From: Candidatus Woesearchaeota archaeon CG10_big_fil_rev_8_21_14_0_10_37_12
GTDB lineage: Archaea; Nanobdellota; Nanobdellia; Woesearchaeales; ARS49
Reading direction: 5' to 3'
Assembly: GCA_002762795.1 (NCBI GenBank)
Contig: PCYA01000012.1
Location: 1 to 45,012, forward strand
DNA: 45,012 nt
Below are positions 7,997 to 16,852 of this stretch, in pieces. The stretch's first letter is position 1. The number at the start of each line of letters is the position of its first letter. A model generated the notes under the pieces. That model had not been told where the DNA came from. It saw only the letters and a list, made by a program, of their open reading frames with translations, and made no database searches. A program made the position numbers and the translations under genes.

Positions 7997-9499
7997 CTAT
8001 TTATTGTGTCCATATGCTTTTGCATGACTATTTGCCCAATTGTCATGATGTCTTTTAAGCAATTCATAGAATCTCTTTTCTTGAGCTTGCAAGTCGCGTA
8101 TATGTTCTACTTCTCTATTCACATGATCACGCTGTTGCTTCCTTTTAAGATCGTATTCGCGAGCATCCTGCCGCAAAATTCTTTGCCATTCCCTTTCCCT
8201 CAGTCTCTCTTCCTTATCCAAACGCTCATAAGTCTTTTTCGCAACATACGCGTTGACTCTTTGCGCCATGTCAGCTCCATATTTATCAACAAGCTCAGAA
8301 TAACTCAATTTACCAACCTGTTCAACAAAATCTTTACCGCCTGAAAACGGATTTTTTGTATGAATATGATGCAAATAAACGCCAGCAGTCAGACCCCACA
8401 CAGAAAGAGAAAAAACAACAGGACTAATATACTCATTTCTCAACCAACCATAAATTCTACTCAAACCAGCTTTAACAACCATACCAACAGAATCACTTTT
8501 TTCTTTAACACATGCACCAAAATCCAGTAAATTACGACACGTAAAATCAGCAGCTCTAACACCTGCGATATAATAATTAAACTTGCTTAACAATTTTTTT
8601 GCAAATTTTACATCTTTCTCATATGCTTTCTTAAATAACGCATTATCGATTCGCTTCACAGCACTATCAATACGCTGCCGATTCTCCAGTTCCCAAGCAC
8701 AAACTTCATCCTCAACAGGCTTGATTAATTCAAGCCAATCAGCACCAGCAGAAGCAGTACAAGCAAATAATGTTTTCTTTTTTTCAACAGAATCATAAAA
8801 TTCACGCTCTAACCCTTGCAAACTTTTAGCATTACTGAACGCGACCTCGCGTAACTTCAAATTACTCACCACACTCTTAGCACGAGCCAAATCAAGTAAA
8901 ATAAACCTATCATAAAAACGATCTCCAAAGAACTTCTGGAAAAAATAAGAATGACACTTTACCCTTAAAATTGCACGTTTCAACCTATCACTAACATCAA
9001 TAACTTCCTGACAAGCACTTTGTCTACATGTTTGCCAGTCACGATTAACAAAATCTTCTAATCCGACAAGCACGCGTTTAACTTCCTCTTTTAATTTCTG
9101 TTTTTTCTCAATAAAAGAGTCACTTGCAACAACTTTCAACGCATCAATAAGAGGTTTCTTTTTTTCAGCCCATTCTTTTTTAATTAACTTTTTTGTTGAA
9201 TTAATTTCGTACATAGCTTGTTGCTTCTCTTTTTCACTGTGCACATCGGCGAATTTCTTTCTCAGCAACCTTGTTTTCTCTTCAACCCACCTGTCAAAAT
9301 CAGCCACTTTTTTCTTCGCCTTAGCAGCATTTTCAAGCAACCCAACATGCGCCTCAACTTTGTCATATACGCCCGCGGCATACCACAAATAATCATTAAA
9401 CTCAACCAAATCTTCACTAACAAAATCAACACTGCAAAGTTCTTCAAGTTCATATTCGCCTTTCTTGACAGCATCCCTTAAATCATATCTTAAACTCAT
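7997..9499 (-). CDS. Helical membrane protein with C-terminal charged coiled coil
   Basis: A 500-residue protein I do not recognise. Residues 1-355 are charged and mostly helical, with no signal peptide. One hydrophobic segment lies at about 359-377, and the rest (about 400-500) is a very charged coiled coil rich in Arg, Glu, Lys and Gln. It is a paralog of the next upstream gene (9540-12101) over the N-terminal part. Both start with an LE-x-LC motif near residue 20 and share K-F-N-x-Y-x-x-G-V-x-A-x4-C just before the membrane segment (306-321 here). The likely picture is a cytoplasmic helical domain anchored in the membrane. The C-terminal coil could be a partner-binding or cytoskeletal-like rod, which is a guess. 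Confidence 0.7.
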   Translation of the reverse strand: MSLRYDLRDAVKKGEYELEELCSVDFVSEDLVEFNDYLWYAAGVYDKVEAHVGLLENAAKAKKKVADFDRWVEEKTRLLRKKFADVHSEKEKQQAMYEINSTKKLIKKEWAEKKKPLIDALKVVASDSFIEKKQKLKEEVKRVLVGLEDFVNRDWQTCRQSACQEVIDVSDRLKRAILRVKCHSYFFQKFFGDRFYDRFILLDLARAKSVVSNLKLREVAFSNAKSLQGLEREFYDSVEKKKTLFACTASAGADWLELIKPVEDEVCAWELENRQRIDSAVKRIDNALFKKAYEKDVKFAKKLLSKFNYYIAGVRAADFTCRNLLDFGACVKEKSDSVGMVVKAGLSRIYGWLRNEYISPVVFSLSVWGLTAGVYLHHIHTKNPFSGGKDFVEQVGKLSYSELVDKYGADMAQRVNAYVAKKTYERLDKEERLREREWQRILRQDAREYDLKRKQQRDHVNREVEHIRDLQAQEKRFYELLKRHHDNWANSHAKAYGHNK

Positions 9500-9510
9500 A
9501 ACCGGCCTCG

Positions 9511-9524
9511 TTTAATATATATTT
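9511..9524 (-). promoter_or_regulatory. AT-rich TATA-like box before the gene at 7997-9499
   Basis: Minus-strand AAATATATATTAAA about 15-25 bases before the ATG at 9499. It suggests this gene has its own promoter although the upstream gene ends only 40 bases away. Confidence 0.35.
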
Positions 9525-9539
9525 TCCGACTATTGACTG

Positions 9540-12101
9540 TTAATAACTGACACTAACTCCTGCGCTAAACAATTCATCAGTATCATCACCTGAACGATTT
9601 ACATAATCAACAACAAAACCAATAGGAGGACTATTCATACCAGCTGAATATTCTAAACCAAAACGCAAGCCAACATCAAAAAAATCCTGCTTAAAAGTTT
9701 CCTTCCCAATGATCTTTTCCTTAACAGATCTTACATAAGGCATTAAACCAAGCACGATACCCGCACCATTTTCCACTTGACCATTTAAGAAAGTACTATA
9801 ACCATTAACATAATAATTTCTCAAATCAAAAACACAAACAACTCCAGTCTGCAAACTCAACACATCATAAGAAAACAATCCATCATGCTCCACTCGTCTA
9901 AAAAAACCAGAAGATGCAGAATAAACTCCAATACGCTCCTTGCTGTACCCGCCAAACAAACTAAAGGGGTCGCCACTAAAACCATAGTTAAAAGCACGAT
10001 CCAACCACTTTGAATCAGCCAAATCATAACTGCCTGCGCGCAAATCTTTCTTACCAACCCCGAACAGTTTTTGTGACAAAGAACCATTAACCAAAAAACT
10101 CTTTAAATCTCCACTTTTTTTAAACTCAGGGTTATGCTCCTCGCGTTCAACAACGAAATTATCATCAAACCATTTGCCAGTAAGCAACACACCATTTAGT
10201 TTCTCTTCAAGATTGTATTTCCCATTTCCTGCCTGCACAGTCAAATCAGCAAAAGCAACACCCGGAACTCTCAAACCAACATTCAAACCATAAACTGAAG
10301 AACGCGCAACCAACTTTCTGTCAATACTCGCATCAGGCGCAGAAACCAACTCTCCATGTGTTGTCATTTGATTTGTACCTACAAAAGGCTCCAAATAAAA
10401 CAAAGGAATACCATCAACAAAAAAAGAATCCAAACCCAAACCAAACTTCACTCCCAAACCATTAGTACTCAAACCGTTATCAAGCAACTCTCTACTGCCA
10501 AACAAACGCAACGTGGGATGCACAGACTGACCATCCAACAAATTTCCTCGCAAATATAACCCGAGCTGACCATTCTTAAAATCATTTCCAACAGTGCCGC
10601 CAGCAAAAATTACTGCATCAAGCAAAGACAAATTAATATCATCCCCTTTAATGTCCTTGTCACTATTTTCAACTGGCAGATCAACTGGCTTGGGCTGCGC
10701 ATCATAACAATCAGGCAAAACAGCTGCGATTTTTTTATGACCCCTTTTTTCAGCCTCAGAAAGCCAAACACGGGCTTCCTCTTCAATAAACTCTTCCTTG
10801 CAAGGCACTTCAACCCCTTTGCTCGCGTCAACTCCAATAACTTCTTCCTCGTCATGTGACTCACTCTGATACACTAACTCGCATCCCTTATCAACAAAAG
10901 ACAAACACTCTCCAAGCCTTGCTTCTAAACTAATATTGCTGCTTCCACTTAAATCAGGAGATGAAAGCACATTACTCTCAGAAGCAACAACTTGAATAGC
11001 TGCATCAACCCTGATCACGTAATTTAATTCTCGCACAACATCTTCTTCAAACTCTTCCGAATAATCATCGCTTGTCTCAGACGAACAATCGCGCACAAGA
11101 ACGCTCATTTTCTCTATAGGCTGTTGTGAATAATTTTCTTCTGCATTATTCAACGCACTTCTTGGAGAAGTCTGATTGTTTTTTATGGATTTTTCAAAAC
11201 TATCTATAACTGGTGAAACATCTTTACTCTCAATTACCCCCGAGAGACGCTCAAAATAATCCTTCACATCACAACTATAAACACCCCCGAAAACCCCGCA
11301 AGAAGATACCAAAGCAACAGCAGTGCGCACGACCAACGCCTTGTTCACAAACTTTACAAATTTTGAACACCAACTATTATCCGCGTACACGCCCCTCAAA
11401 TAACCATTAAACTTTTCAGTTAATACCTCTACACGCTTCAAATCATAATCAACATCCAATACTTCCCGTGCACCACTCAATCCCTTTAACGCACGCTCTG
11501 CTTCAGACAACTCATCAAGAACAACATCCTTGTTAACACCAACAAGCCCATCTAATTTTCTCCTAACATCAATAACAGCAGAATTCAAACCAGCATACAC
11601 AACATCATGCTTAGACTTTCTTTCAGACTCTAAACTTTTGCAATTCTCAACAAAACTATACAACAAAGAATTTTCCACCTTCAACAAATCAACAAAACCT
11701 GCAAGATCAGACTCAACACAAGCCTTATGATCCAAAAAATCAGAACTAGCAACTCTATCAACAACAGATTTCCCGTCAACACAATACTTATTTTCCCACT
11801 CAATAATACGCTTCTGAACACTCTGAAGTGCTTTCCCAGAATCACTATCTAATGAATTATTTAAACAATCACGAACAGAAATTTCCAAGCTTCTGATTTC
11901 TGCAAGTTCGGCCTTGGCACGCTCAGCTTTTTCCTCAAAATTTTCACATCCCTCATACACTTTCAAACAAGCATCAGCATCATAAGCAACAGACTTTAAC
12001 TTAACAACGCGTTCATCATCAAACAACCCATTGCGGCAAAGCACCTCAAGAGTATCATTAACATCCTGCAACGTACGTTCTAAATGTTTTTTCACACTCA
12101 T
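9540..12101 (-). CDS. Membrane protein with helical N-terminal module and outer-membrane-barrel-like C-terminal domain
   Basis: An 853-residue protein in three parts. Residues 1-245 are helical and charged. A hydrophobic segment lies at about 255-275, and a long acidic Ser-rich linker at about 280-500. Residues about 505-853 are beta-rich with alternating hydrophobic strands such as GLGVKFGLGLDSFFV, YGLNVGLRV, FDVGLRFGLEYS and GFVVDYV. The chain ends in LFSAGVSVSY, which has the alternating pattern and terminal aromatic residue of bacterial outer-membrane beta-barrels. Archaea of this type are not known to have an outer membrane, so the resemblance is unexpected. The N-terminal module is paralogous to the gene at 7997-9499. 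Whether the C-terminal part really forms a membrane barrel is inference; a soluble or secreted beta domain is the alternative. Confidence 0.7.
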   Translation of the reverse strand: MSVKKHLERTLQDVNDTLEVLCRNGLFDDERVVKLKSVAYDADACLKVYEGCENFEEKAERAKAELAEIRSLEISVRDCLNNSLDSDSGKALQSVQKRIIEWENKYCVDGKSVVDRVASSDFLDHKACVESDLAGFVDLLKVENSLLYSFVENCKSLESERKSKHDVVYAGLNSAVIDVRRKLDGLVGVNKDVVLDELSEAERALKGLSGAREVLDVDYDLKRVEVLTEKFNGYLRGVYADNSWCSKFVKFVNKALVVRTAVALVSSCGVFGGVYSCDVKDYFERLSGVIESKDVSPVIDSFEKSIKNNQTSPRSALNNAEENYSQQPIEKMSVLVRDCSSETSDDYSEEFEEDVVRELNYVIRVDAAIQVVASESNVLSSPDLSGSSNISLEARLGECLSFVDKGCELVYQSESHDEEEVIGVDASKGVEVPCKEEFIEEEARVWLSEAEKRGHKKIAAVLPDCYDAQPKPVDLPVENSDKDIKGDDINLSLLDAVIFAGGTVGNDFKNGQLGLYLRGNLLDGQSVHPTLRLFGSRELLDNGLSTNGLGVKFGLGLDSFFVDGIPLFYLEPFVGTNQMTTHGELVSAPDASIDRKLVARSSVYGLNVGLRVPGVAFADLTVQAGNGKYNLEEKLNGVLLTGKWFDDNFVVEREEHNPEFKKSGDLKSFLVNGSLSQKLFGVGKKDLRAGSYDLADSKWLDRAFNYGFSGDPFSLFGGYSKERIGVYSASSGFFRRVEHDGLFSYDVLSLQTGVVCVFDLRNYYVNGYSTFLNGQVENGAGIVLGLMPYVRSVKEKIIGKETFKQDFFDVGLRFGLEYSAGMNSPPIGFVVDYVNRSGDDTDELFSAGVSVSY

Positions 12102-12117
12102 AAATCAAGAAAAAGCA

Positions 12118-12129
12118 CATTATACTTTC
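12118..12129 (-). promoter_or_regulatory. TATA-like box before the gene at 9540-12101
   Basis: Minus-strand GAAAGTATAATG centred about 23 bases before the ATG at 12101. A second AT-rich run (minus TATATACTAAATAAA) lies about 12 bases further upstream. Confidence 0.35.
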
Positions 12130-12164
12130 TTTATTTAGTATATAATTCTTAAGATAGTATAAGC

Positions 12165-13115
12165 TTAAATAAATTTTTTAATAGTCAACATAAACGATTT
12201 AGAAGTAACATACCCATAATTAATTTTGATCGATAACAAACTTGTAAATGTTCCTGCAGAAACATCAAGCAAAGCATTATCATTTACACGGCAAATGATA
12301 GCTGCATCTTTACCTTTCTCCAATAAAATTGCAGGATTAACACCACAATCAAGATCCCCACTAGGCAAACTTGCAGACACAGAAACTTTATTGAAACCAG
12401 CACTACCTATTTCACCAGTTACAGAAGTACCGCGCAACAAAGACAAACCTCCCTGACTGCCACACGCAACATCCAACAAAGAGCTATCAACAACGTGTCC
12501 GTTGCCAAGATTTCTCATGTTAATAACAAACGTTGGTCTGATTTTTCCTGTTGCTTGATCGCGACTGAAAATTTGCTCCACACTTTCAATAGCAACAGGA
12601 GCACCCTGACCACCTCTCAAATTTATCGTATCAGGTTTGCACACCTTTCTTGGATTTGCCTGCTGAATATCAGTATCAATGCAAACATGAACTGTCGCGT
12701 TTGTTTTATACGGATAACACGCCAAAAAAATAACGGGAGTATCGTACCCTTTAATGAGTTGAGGGAGCAGCTTTGCAGTCATCCTGCTTTCAACGACAGA
12801 AAACCCACCAGAAGGATCATAAGGAGTTCTTCCCTGCAAATCAAAAACGCCCTTGCTCGTTCTGCCTTCTGCAACAACATAATTCTCTTCAGTTATCCAA
12901 ACATATTTTCCTTCATTTATATTGGCAGCCCCGTGATTTCGTAACTCAATCAACATATCAAAATATGAACTTTCAAAAACATCAACAAGATTTGTATCAA
13001 AAAATTTAAGCTCTAAACCAGACGTGCCAGTATGAACATCAACTAATTGAGTCTGCCGCAACCCTGGCTGGCAAGCAAATAACACCAACAATAAGAAAAG
13101 TAAGTATTTTTTCAT
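12165..13115 (-). CDS. Envelope lipoprotein, paralog 3
   Basis: A 316-residue predicted lipoprotein with lipobox LFAC (Cys15). It is related to the two lipoproteins at 5871-7831. Shared features are TGTSGLELKF near the start, an ELRNHGAANI turn, ACYPYKT, an RKVCKPDTINLRGGQGAPVA segment and a final strand INYGYVTS. It is coupled to the multi-spanning membrane protein upstream by an ATGA overlap (13112-13115), so the two products probably act together at the membrane. The pattern suggests one lipoprotein gene duplicated to give the pair at 5871-7831. No catalytic motif is seen. Confidence 0.75.
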   Translation of the reverse strand: MKKYLLFLLLVLFACQPGLRQTQLVDVHTGTSGLELKFFDTNLVDVFESSYFDMLIELRNHGAANINEGKYVWITEENYVVAEGRTSKGVFDLQGRTPYDPSGGFSVVESRMTAKLLPQLIKGYDTPVIFLACYPYKTNATVHVCIDTDIQQANPRKVCKPDTINLRGGQGAPVAIESVEQIFSRDQATGKIRPTFVINMRNLGNGHVVDSSLLDVACGSQGGLSLLRGTSVTGEIGSAGFNKVSVSASLPSGDLDCGVNPAILLEKGKDAAIICRVNDNALLDVSAGTFTSLLSIKINYGYVTSKSFMLTIKKFI

Positions 13116-15088
13116 GGCTGCACCCTCTCATGATACACAGCAACAGGAACTAGCTCCTGCAAATTATATGTATAACTAGCAGCAACTTCAATGTTTCTAA
13201 TCGCTAAAGGAGCATTACCCAAAAGGACAGCAGCATCCTTTACATCTGTATTAATCCGTAACGTGCTAATGCCTGCAATTTCCTGTTTCTTTGAAAACAA
13301 ACTATCAATATCATCTCTCTGCAGAGCACATATGCAAGGATCACTTGTTCCACAAGCAGAATCACAACCAGGCCTATTTTTACCCTCTATGGCTGTAACA
13401 GCCAATCCAGGAGGAAGCTTGAACGAAAAAGATTCAACATTCCCGAGTCTTCCTTCCCAAAGATCCTCAACAGTAATTTTCACAGTAGGACCATGCATAT
13501 CTTCTGCAACAGGAACAGGCAAACTACCAAGCCCCACACCTATTCCAACAGGACCAGAAGTAAACACAGCTTTAGGATCCTTATCAGAAATACCAAACTC
13601 TGCAAGAGGATCAGTCTTCTCTCGAGTGTACGCGCGTAACCTTGTCTGCTCCATAAAGTACCCACGCATGTACGCCTCAGTTTTGAAATTAAACGCAACA
13701 TCAATCACAATCATATACTGCCCGTCACTAAGATCTCTTGGATTAATCACACAACCAATATCTATTGGAGGATCACCATGAACCATCACAAAACTATCAT
13801 CCGGTCTCACAAGCCCACTCACATTACCTGTAAGATTCTCAGCATGACAAGTAATTCTCACATTAACAGGAGCACTATCTTCAAAACCTTCAAGACTTAA
13901 CTCACCGTATACCAAAATAGGTTCAGTAAACCTGCCCGGCTGTTCAGGAGGAACAAACACCCTCTTACTATCAGTACCAACATTATCCAAAAACAAACCC
14001 ATTTTTTTCACAGCATACTTATCAACTTTACCAATCTGAATATCCTCACTATAAATTGCAACCTGACGCTGACCAAACTGTTTTATCCTGCCAGGAACAT
14101 CACGAAAAGTACGAATAAACCTAAACCAAAGCTCCTGCTGCAAAGCAATCATACGCCCAAAACGACTATTAGGATCAACAGCAACCTTACCTTCTTCAGG
14201 CTCTTCTTCAACACTAATCAAGGATAAAATAACCAAAAAAAGAACAACACTAACAATACCCACAATAACTGCAACTCCAATACTTTGTTTCTCCCAGCCA
14301 AGCCAAATACAACCAGCAAGCAAACCAACAATCCCTGCCCAAGGAGAACCAAAAACCCACGCAGTTATTGTCATCAACACAAGCGGAGCAAGATAATACA
14401 AAAAATTAATTCGTCCATGTTTCACATCAAGATGCAACAACACATAAATAATCGTTACAACAAGAGTTATTACAAATGCAAAGAAAGCTGAAAACATCCC
14501 ACTAAAATAACCCGCTAATGTAATAATCAAACCAATAATAAAAATAACAACAGTATTGCGAAGAACATTCCTATTCTCACCGCCCCACAAATTTTGTATG
14601 ACTTGACGCAATCCAGGAGCATTCATGAAAAGCAACAAAATTACTGCAACACCCACAAGCCCTAAACGCAACCAAATTGAAAGAAAACCACCACTAAAAA
14701 AAAACAAACCCAAAGTTACAATAACAAAAACTACATTTGCAAACACTTGTCTGCTTGATTGCGTAAACGCATGAATTGCTGCACCAGTCCTGCCAGATTC
14801 ACGAACAACATTTCCAGCACGCCTCAGTCTGCCACTCTCACTTTCTGAATCATGTGATTCAGGAGCCCAGCCGTCAGGACTTCTTCTTGGACGTTCTCTG
14901 CTTTCTTCAGGTTCAATTTCATGTTCTCTAGAATCAAGATCAAGCTCTTCACTACTCTCGCGTGCATGAGAACCCGATTCAGAAATCTCTGAAGCAGCGC
15001 GTTCAGGCTCTTTACGACCTTTTCTCCTGAAACCAGTTACCTCTCCACTTTCCTCATCAACAATATCTTCAAATTCATCCTCTGCCAT
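13112..15088 (-). CDS. Multi-spanning membrane protein with disordered N-terminus and extracellular domain
   Basis: A 658-residue protein I cannot assign to a named family. Residues 1-105 are very polar, rich in Glu, Ser and Arg, and probably disordered and cytoplasmic. About seven or eight hydrophobic segments follow between residues 115 and 300. The remaining 350 residues are beta-rich and probably outside. Near the end an SYTYN strand and a VAVYHE strand recall the final strands of the neighbouring lipoproteins, so the outer domain may be a distant relative. It lies 16 bases after the single-spanning gene at 15105 and overlaps the lipoprotein gene by four bases, giving a three-gene operon. 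Confidence 0.7.
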   Translation of the reverse strand: MAEDEFEDIVDEESGEVTGFRRKGRKEPERAASEISESGSHARESSEELDLDSREHEIEPEESRERPRRSPDGWAPESHDSESESGRLRRAGNVVRESGRTGAAIHAFTQSSRQVFANVVFVIVTLGLFFFSGGFLSIWLRLGLVGVAVILLLFMNAPGLRQVIQNLWGGENRNVLRNTVVIFIIGLIITLAGYFSGMFSAFFAFVITLVVTIIYVLLHLDVKHGRINFLYYLAPLVLMTITAWVFGSPWAGIVGLLAGCIWLGWEKQSIGVAVIVGIVSVVLFLVILSLISVEEEPEEGKVAVDPNSRFGRMIALQQELWFRFIRTFRDVPGRIKQFGQRQVAIYSEDIQIGKVDKYAVKKMGLFLDNVGTDSKRVFVPPEQPGRFTEPILVYGELSLEGFEDSAPVNVRITCHAENLTGNVSGLVRPDDSFVMVHGDPPIDIGCVINPRDLSDGQYMIVIDVAFNFKTEAYMRGYFMEQTRLRAYTREKTDPLAEFGISDKDPKAVFTSGPVGIGVGLGSLPVPVAEDMHGPTVKITVEDLWEGRLGNVESFSFKLPPGLAVTAIEGKNRPGCDSACGTSDPCICALQRDDIDSLFSKKQEIAGISTLRINTDVKDAAVLLGNAPLAIRNIEVAASYTYNLQELVPVAVYHERVQP

Positions 15089-15104
15089 AGTTTACAAACC
15101 AAGA

Positions 15105-16262
15105 TTATTCAACACGCACTTCTGCACGAACAACTTCAACATCGCTTAACGGAAGCAACTCAATGTAATTGCTGCCCTCACGAACAACACGAGAAATCTC
15201 TCTTACAAAAAAAGGAGCGCGCTGATCAATCACATCACGAATACCATTCACACTGGTTTCCAAACGCTTCACACGATTATCATCAACAAATTCAATCTCC
15301 AAAATTACATTTCTGCCCTGCAAAATATCCTCATACAAACTCGCATCAACATGGAAATACTCAATAAAACCACGACTAGGTTTTACATTTGTACGCACGC
15401 GAATCTGCTCAAACCTATAAGATCCCTTATCAATACGCATAACCAAAGTATTTTTTCCCTCACGCAAATCATCAGTGTATAATTCCTGCCTGTTCAAACT
15501 CTCACACGCAGGAACAGAAGAATAAACTACATTACCATTCAAAGTTAACGTCAACAAACCAGCCTCATTCTGATCACAAATTGGATAAAACAATAAATGA
15601 GCAGAATCAAAATTGCCAATCTCAACATTAGACAAACTAAACGTACTTACAGCTTCCCTGTTTGACACATCAAGAATATCACCAACAACCTTCACATCAG
15701 TTAAAGAATATTCACCACCAAACAAACCACCAGTTACAAAAAACTCTAATTCATTAATCTCGCGCAACAAATTTGTAGGCAAACGAACAGGAGGAGGATT
15801 ACGAACAACAATCTCATTCTCAAACAAAAGCTGACTGTTTAATTTAATTCCCAGTATTCCACCATCCTGTGCAGAAACCTGAAACGTTAAAAGCACATTA
15901 TCAACTTGTTTCGGATTATCGAGATCAAAACGAACCACTTTTCTATCTTCACTAAAAAAACTTTTGCGAACAACAAAAGGATTTTCTTCTTTCAACACTT
16001 GAGCATTTTGACGCTCAACCAAAAAAACATTCGGCAAAGGATGATCAAACTGACCAGTGGACACAAAAGATAATCTGCCAACAGACTCACTTAACAAAAC
16101 ATGCTCTCCAAGATCATATGAATCATTATCACCGTACAGCGTTCCTTCTTCCAACAACGAACGCCTACTCTCACTCGGCAAAAACAAAATATAGAAAACA
16201 AAAATTAAGGTAATAACTCCTATCAGACCTACAGCAGAGTTGCCTTCACCTCTTTTTTTCAT
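15105..16262 (-). CDS. Single-spanning membrane protein with beta-rich outer domain
   Basis: A 385-residue protein. A short basic N-terminus precedes one hydrophobic segment (about residues 11-29, GVITLIFVFYILFLP), then about 350 residues of beta-rich sequence. Two stretches repeat the same idea: LLTFQVSAQDGGILGIKLNS and LTLTLNGNVVYSS followed by LREGKNTLVMRI. These look like jelly-roll carbohydrate-binding-like strands, though I cannot name the fold. It is the first gene of a three-gene minus-strand operon. A GGTGAT ribosome site lies four bases before the ATG, so the transcript has a short leader. Confidence 0.7.
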   Translation of the reverse strand: MKKRGEGNSAVGLIGVITLIFVFYILFLPSESRRSLLEEGTLYGDNDSYDLGEHVLLSESVGRLSFVSTGQFDHPLPNVFLVERQNAQVLKEENPFVVRKSFFSEDRKVVRFDLDNPKQVDNVLLTFQVSAQDGGILGIKLNSQLLFENEIVVRNPPPVRLPTNLLREINELEFFVTGGLFGGEYSLTDVKVVGDILDVSNREAVSTFSLSNVEIGNFDSAHLLFYPICDQNEAGLLTLTLNGNVVYSSVPACESLNRQELYTDDLREGKNTLVMRIDKGSYRFEQIRVRTNVKPSRGFIEYFHVDASLYEDILQGRNVILEIEFVDDNRVKRLETSVNGIRDVIDQRAPFFVREISRVVREGSNYIELLPLSDVEVVRAEVRVE

Positions 16263-16265
16263 TTA

Positions 16266-16305
16266 ATCACCTTTGCTTTTAAATAGCTAAGAGCATATAT
16301 AAATC
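16266..16305 (-). promoter_or_regulatory. Promoter and ribosome site of the 16262-12165 operon
   Basis: Minus-strand TATA-like GATTTATATATGC (16293-16305) would place transcription start about 11 bases before the ATG. The GGTGAT Shine-Dalgarno site (16266-16271) falls inside that leader. A nearer TTTAAA at about 16278-16285 would start inside the gene and is less likely to be used. Confidence 0.4.
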
Positions 16306-16358
16306 TTTTTGAACTCTGTTTTTAATCACTTTCTTGTGAGTATTTTATCGACGTAAAT

Positions 16359-16367
16359 TTTATATAA
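16359..16367 (+). promoter_or_regulatory. TATA-like box before the Tyr-rich gene
   Basis: TTTATATAA about 37 bases before the first ATG. It is followed by AAGGAGTGA (16381-16389) and a G5 run next to the ATG at 16400. Either could serve as the ribosome site, for the ATG at 16400 or the one two codons later. Confidence 0.4.
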
Positions 16368-16399
16368 CCTTTACTATTTGTAAGGAGTGACGTAGGGGG

Positions 16400-16852
16400 A
16401 TGATTATGAAAAAACTATTGCTTTTTGCTTTGCTAATATTATTTATTGCGCCAAGCGCATTTGCATATTACAGCTACGGGTATCCTGGACAATCTAACTA
16501 TGGCTATTCTAATCAAGAATCATCAACATACGCAAGAAACTATGAGCGAGTAAATTATCAAGAAACAGAAACCGGAAGCAGACACAGAACAGGCTGTGGT
16601 TATTACTATTATGACTGCGGATATTCAGAAACAACTAGCAGAAGCAGAAATTTTGCATTTGAATCACAAAACGAGTATGAGAGCCGAAACAGTTACACTA
16701 ACAGCTATTCACAACCATACTATAATTATCCGCAATATTCTTACCCATATTCGAGCTACAAACCATATGGCTACAGCAATTACAAATATTATTCGTACCC
16801 ATCAGGATATAACTCATACTACAAACCATATAACAACTACCAGTACTACTAA
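16400..16852 (+). CDS. Secreted tyrosine-rich protein
   Basis: A 150-residue protein with a clear signal peptide ending near AFAYYSYGY. The mature part is low complexity, made largely of Tyr with Ser, Asn, Gly, Pro and Gln. The second half repeats short YxxY units such as YNYPQYSYPYSSYKPYGY. A small central segment with two Cys (GCGYYYYDCGY) may form a disulfide. No fold or family is recognised. Tyr-rich secreted proteins elsewhere serve as sticky or cross-linked surface material, so an adhesive or coat role is possible but not shown. It overlaps the next gene by one base (TAATG), so the two are coupled. Confidence 0.75.
   Translation: MIMKKLLLFALLILFIAPSAFAYYSYGYPGQSNYGYSNQESSTYARNYERVNYQETETGSRHRTGCGYYYYDCGYSETTSRSRNFAFESQNEYESRNSYTNSYSQPYYNYPQYSYPYSSYKPYGYSNYKYYSYPSGYNSYYKPYNNYQYY

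Noticed and set aside
13191-13781. Plus-strand open frame of 196 codons opposite the multi-spanning protein
   Set aside because: The minus-strand gene has clear membrane segments, operon junctions and good codon pattern. The plus-strand frame has none of these.
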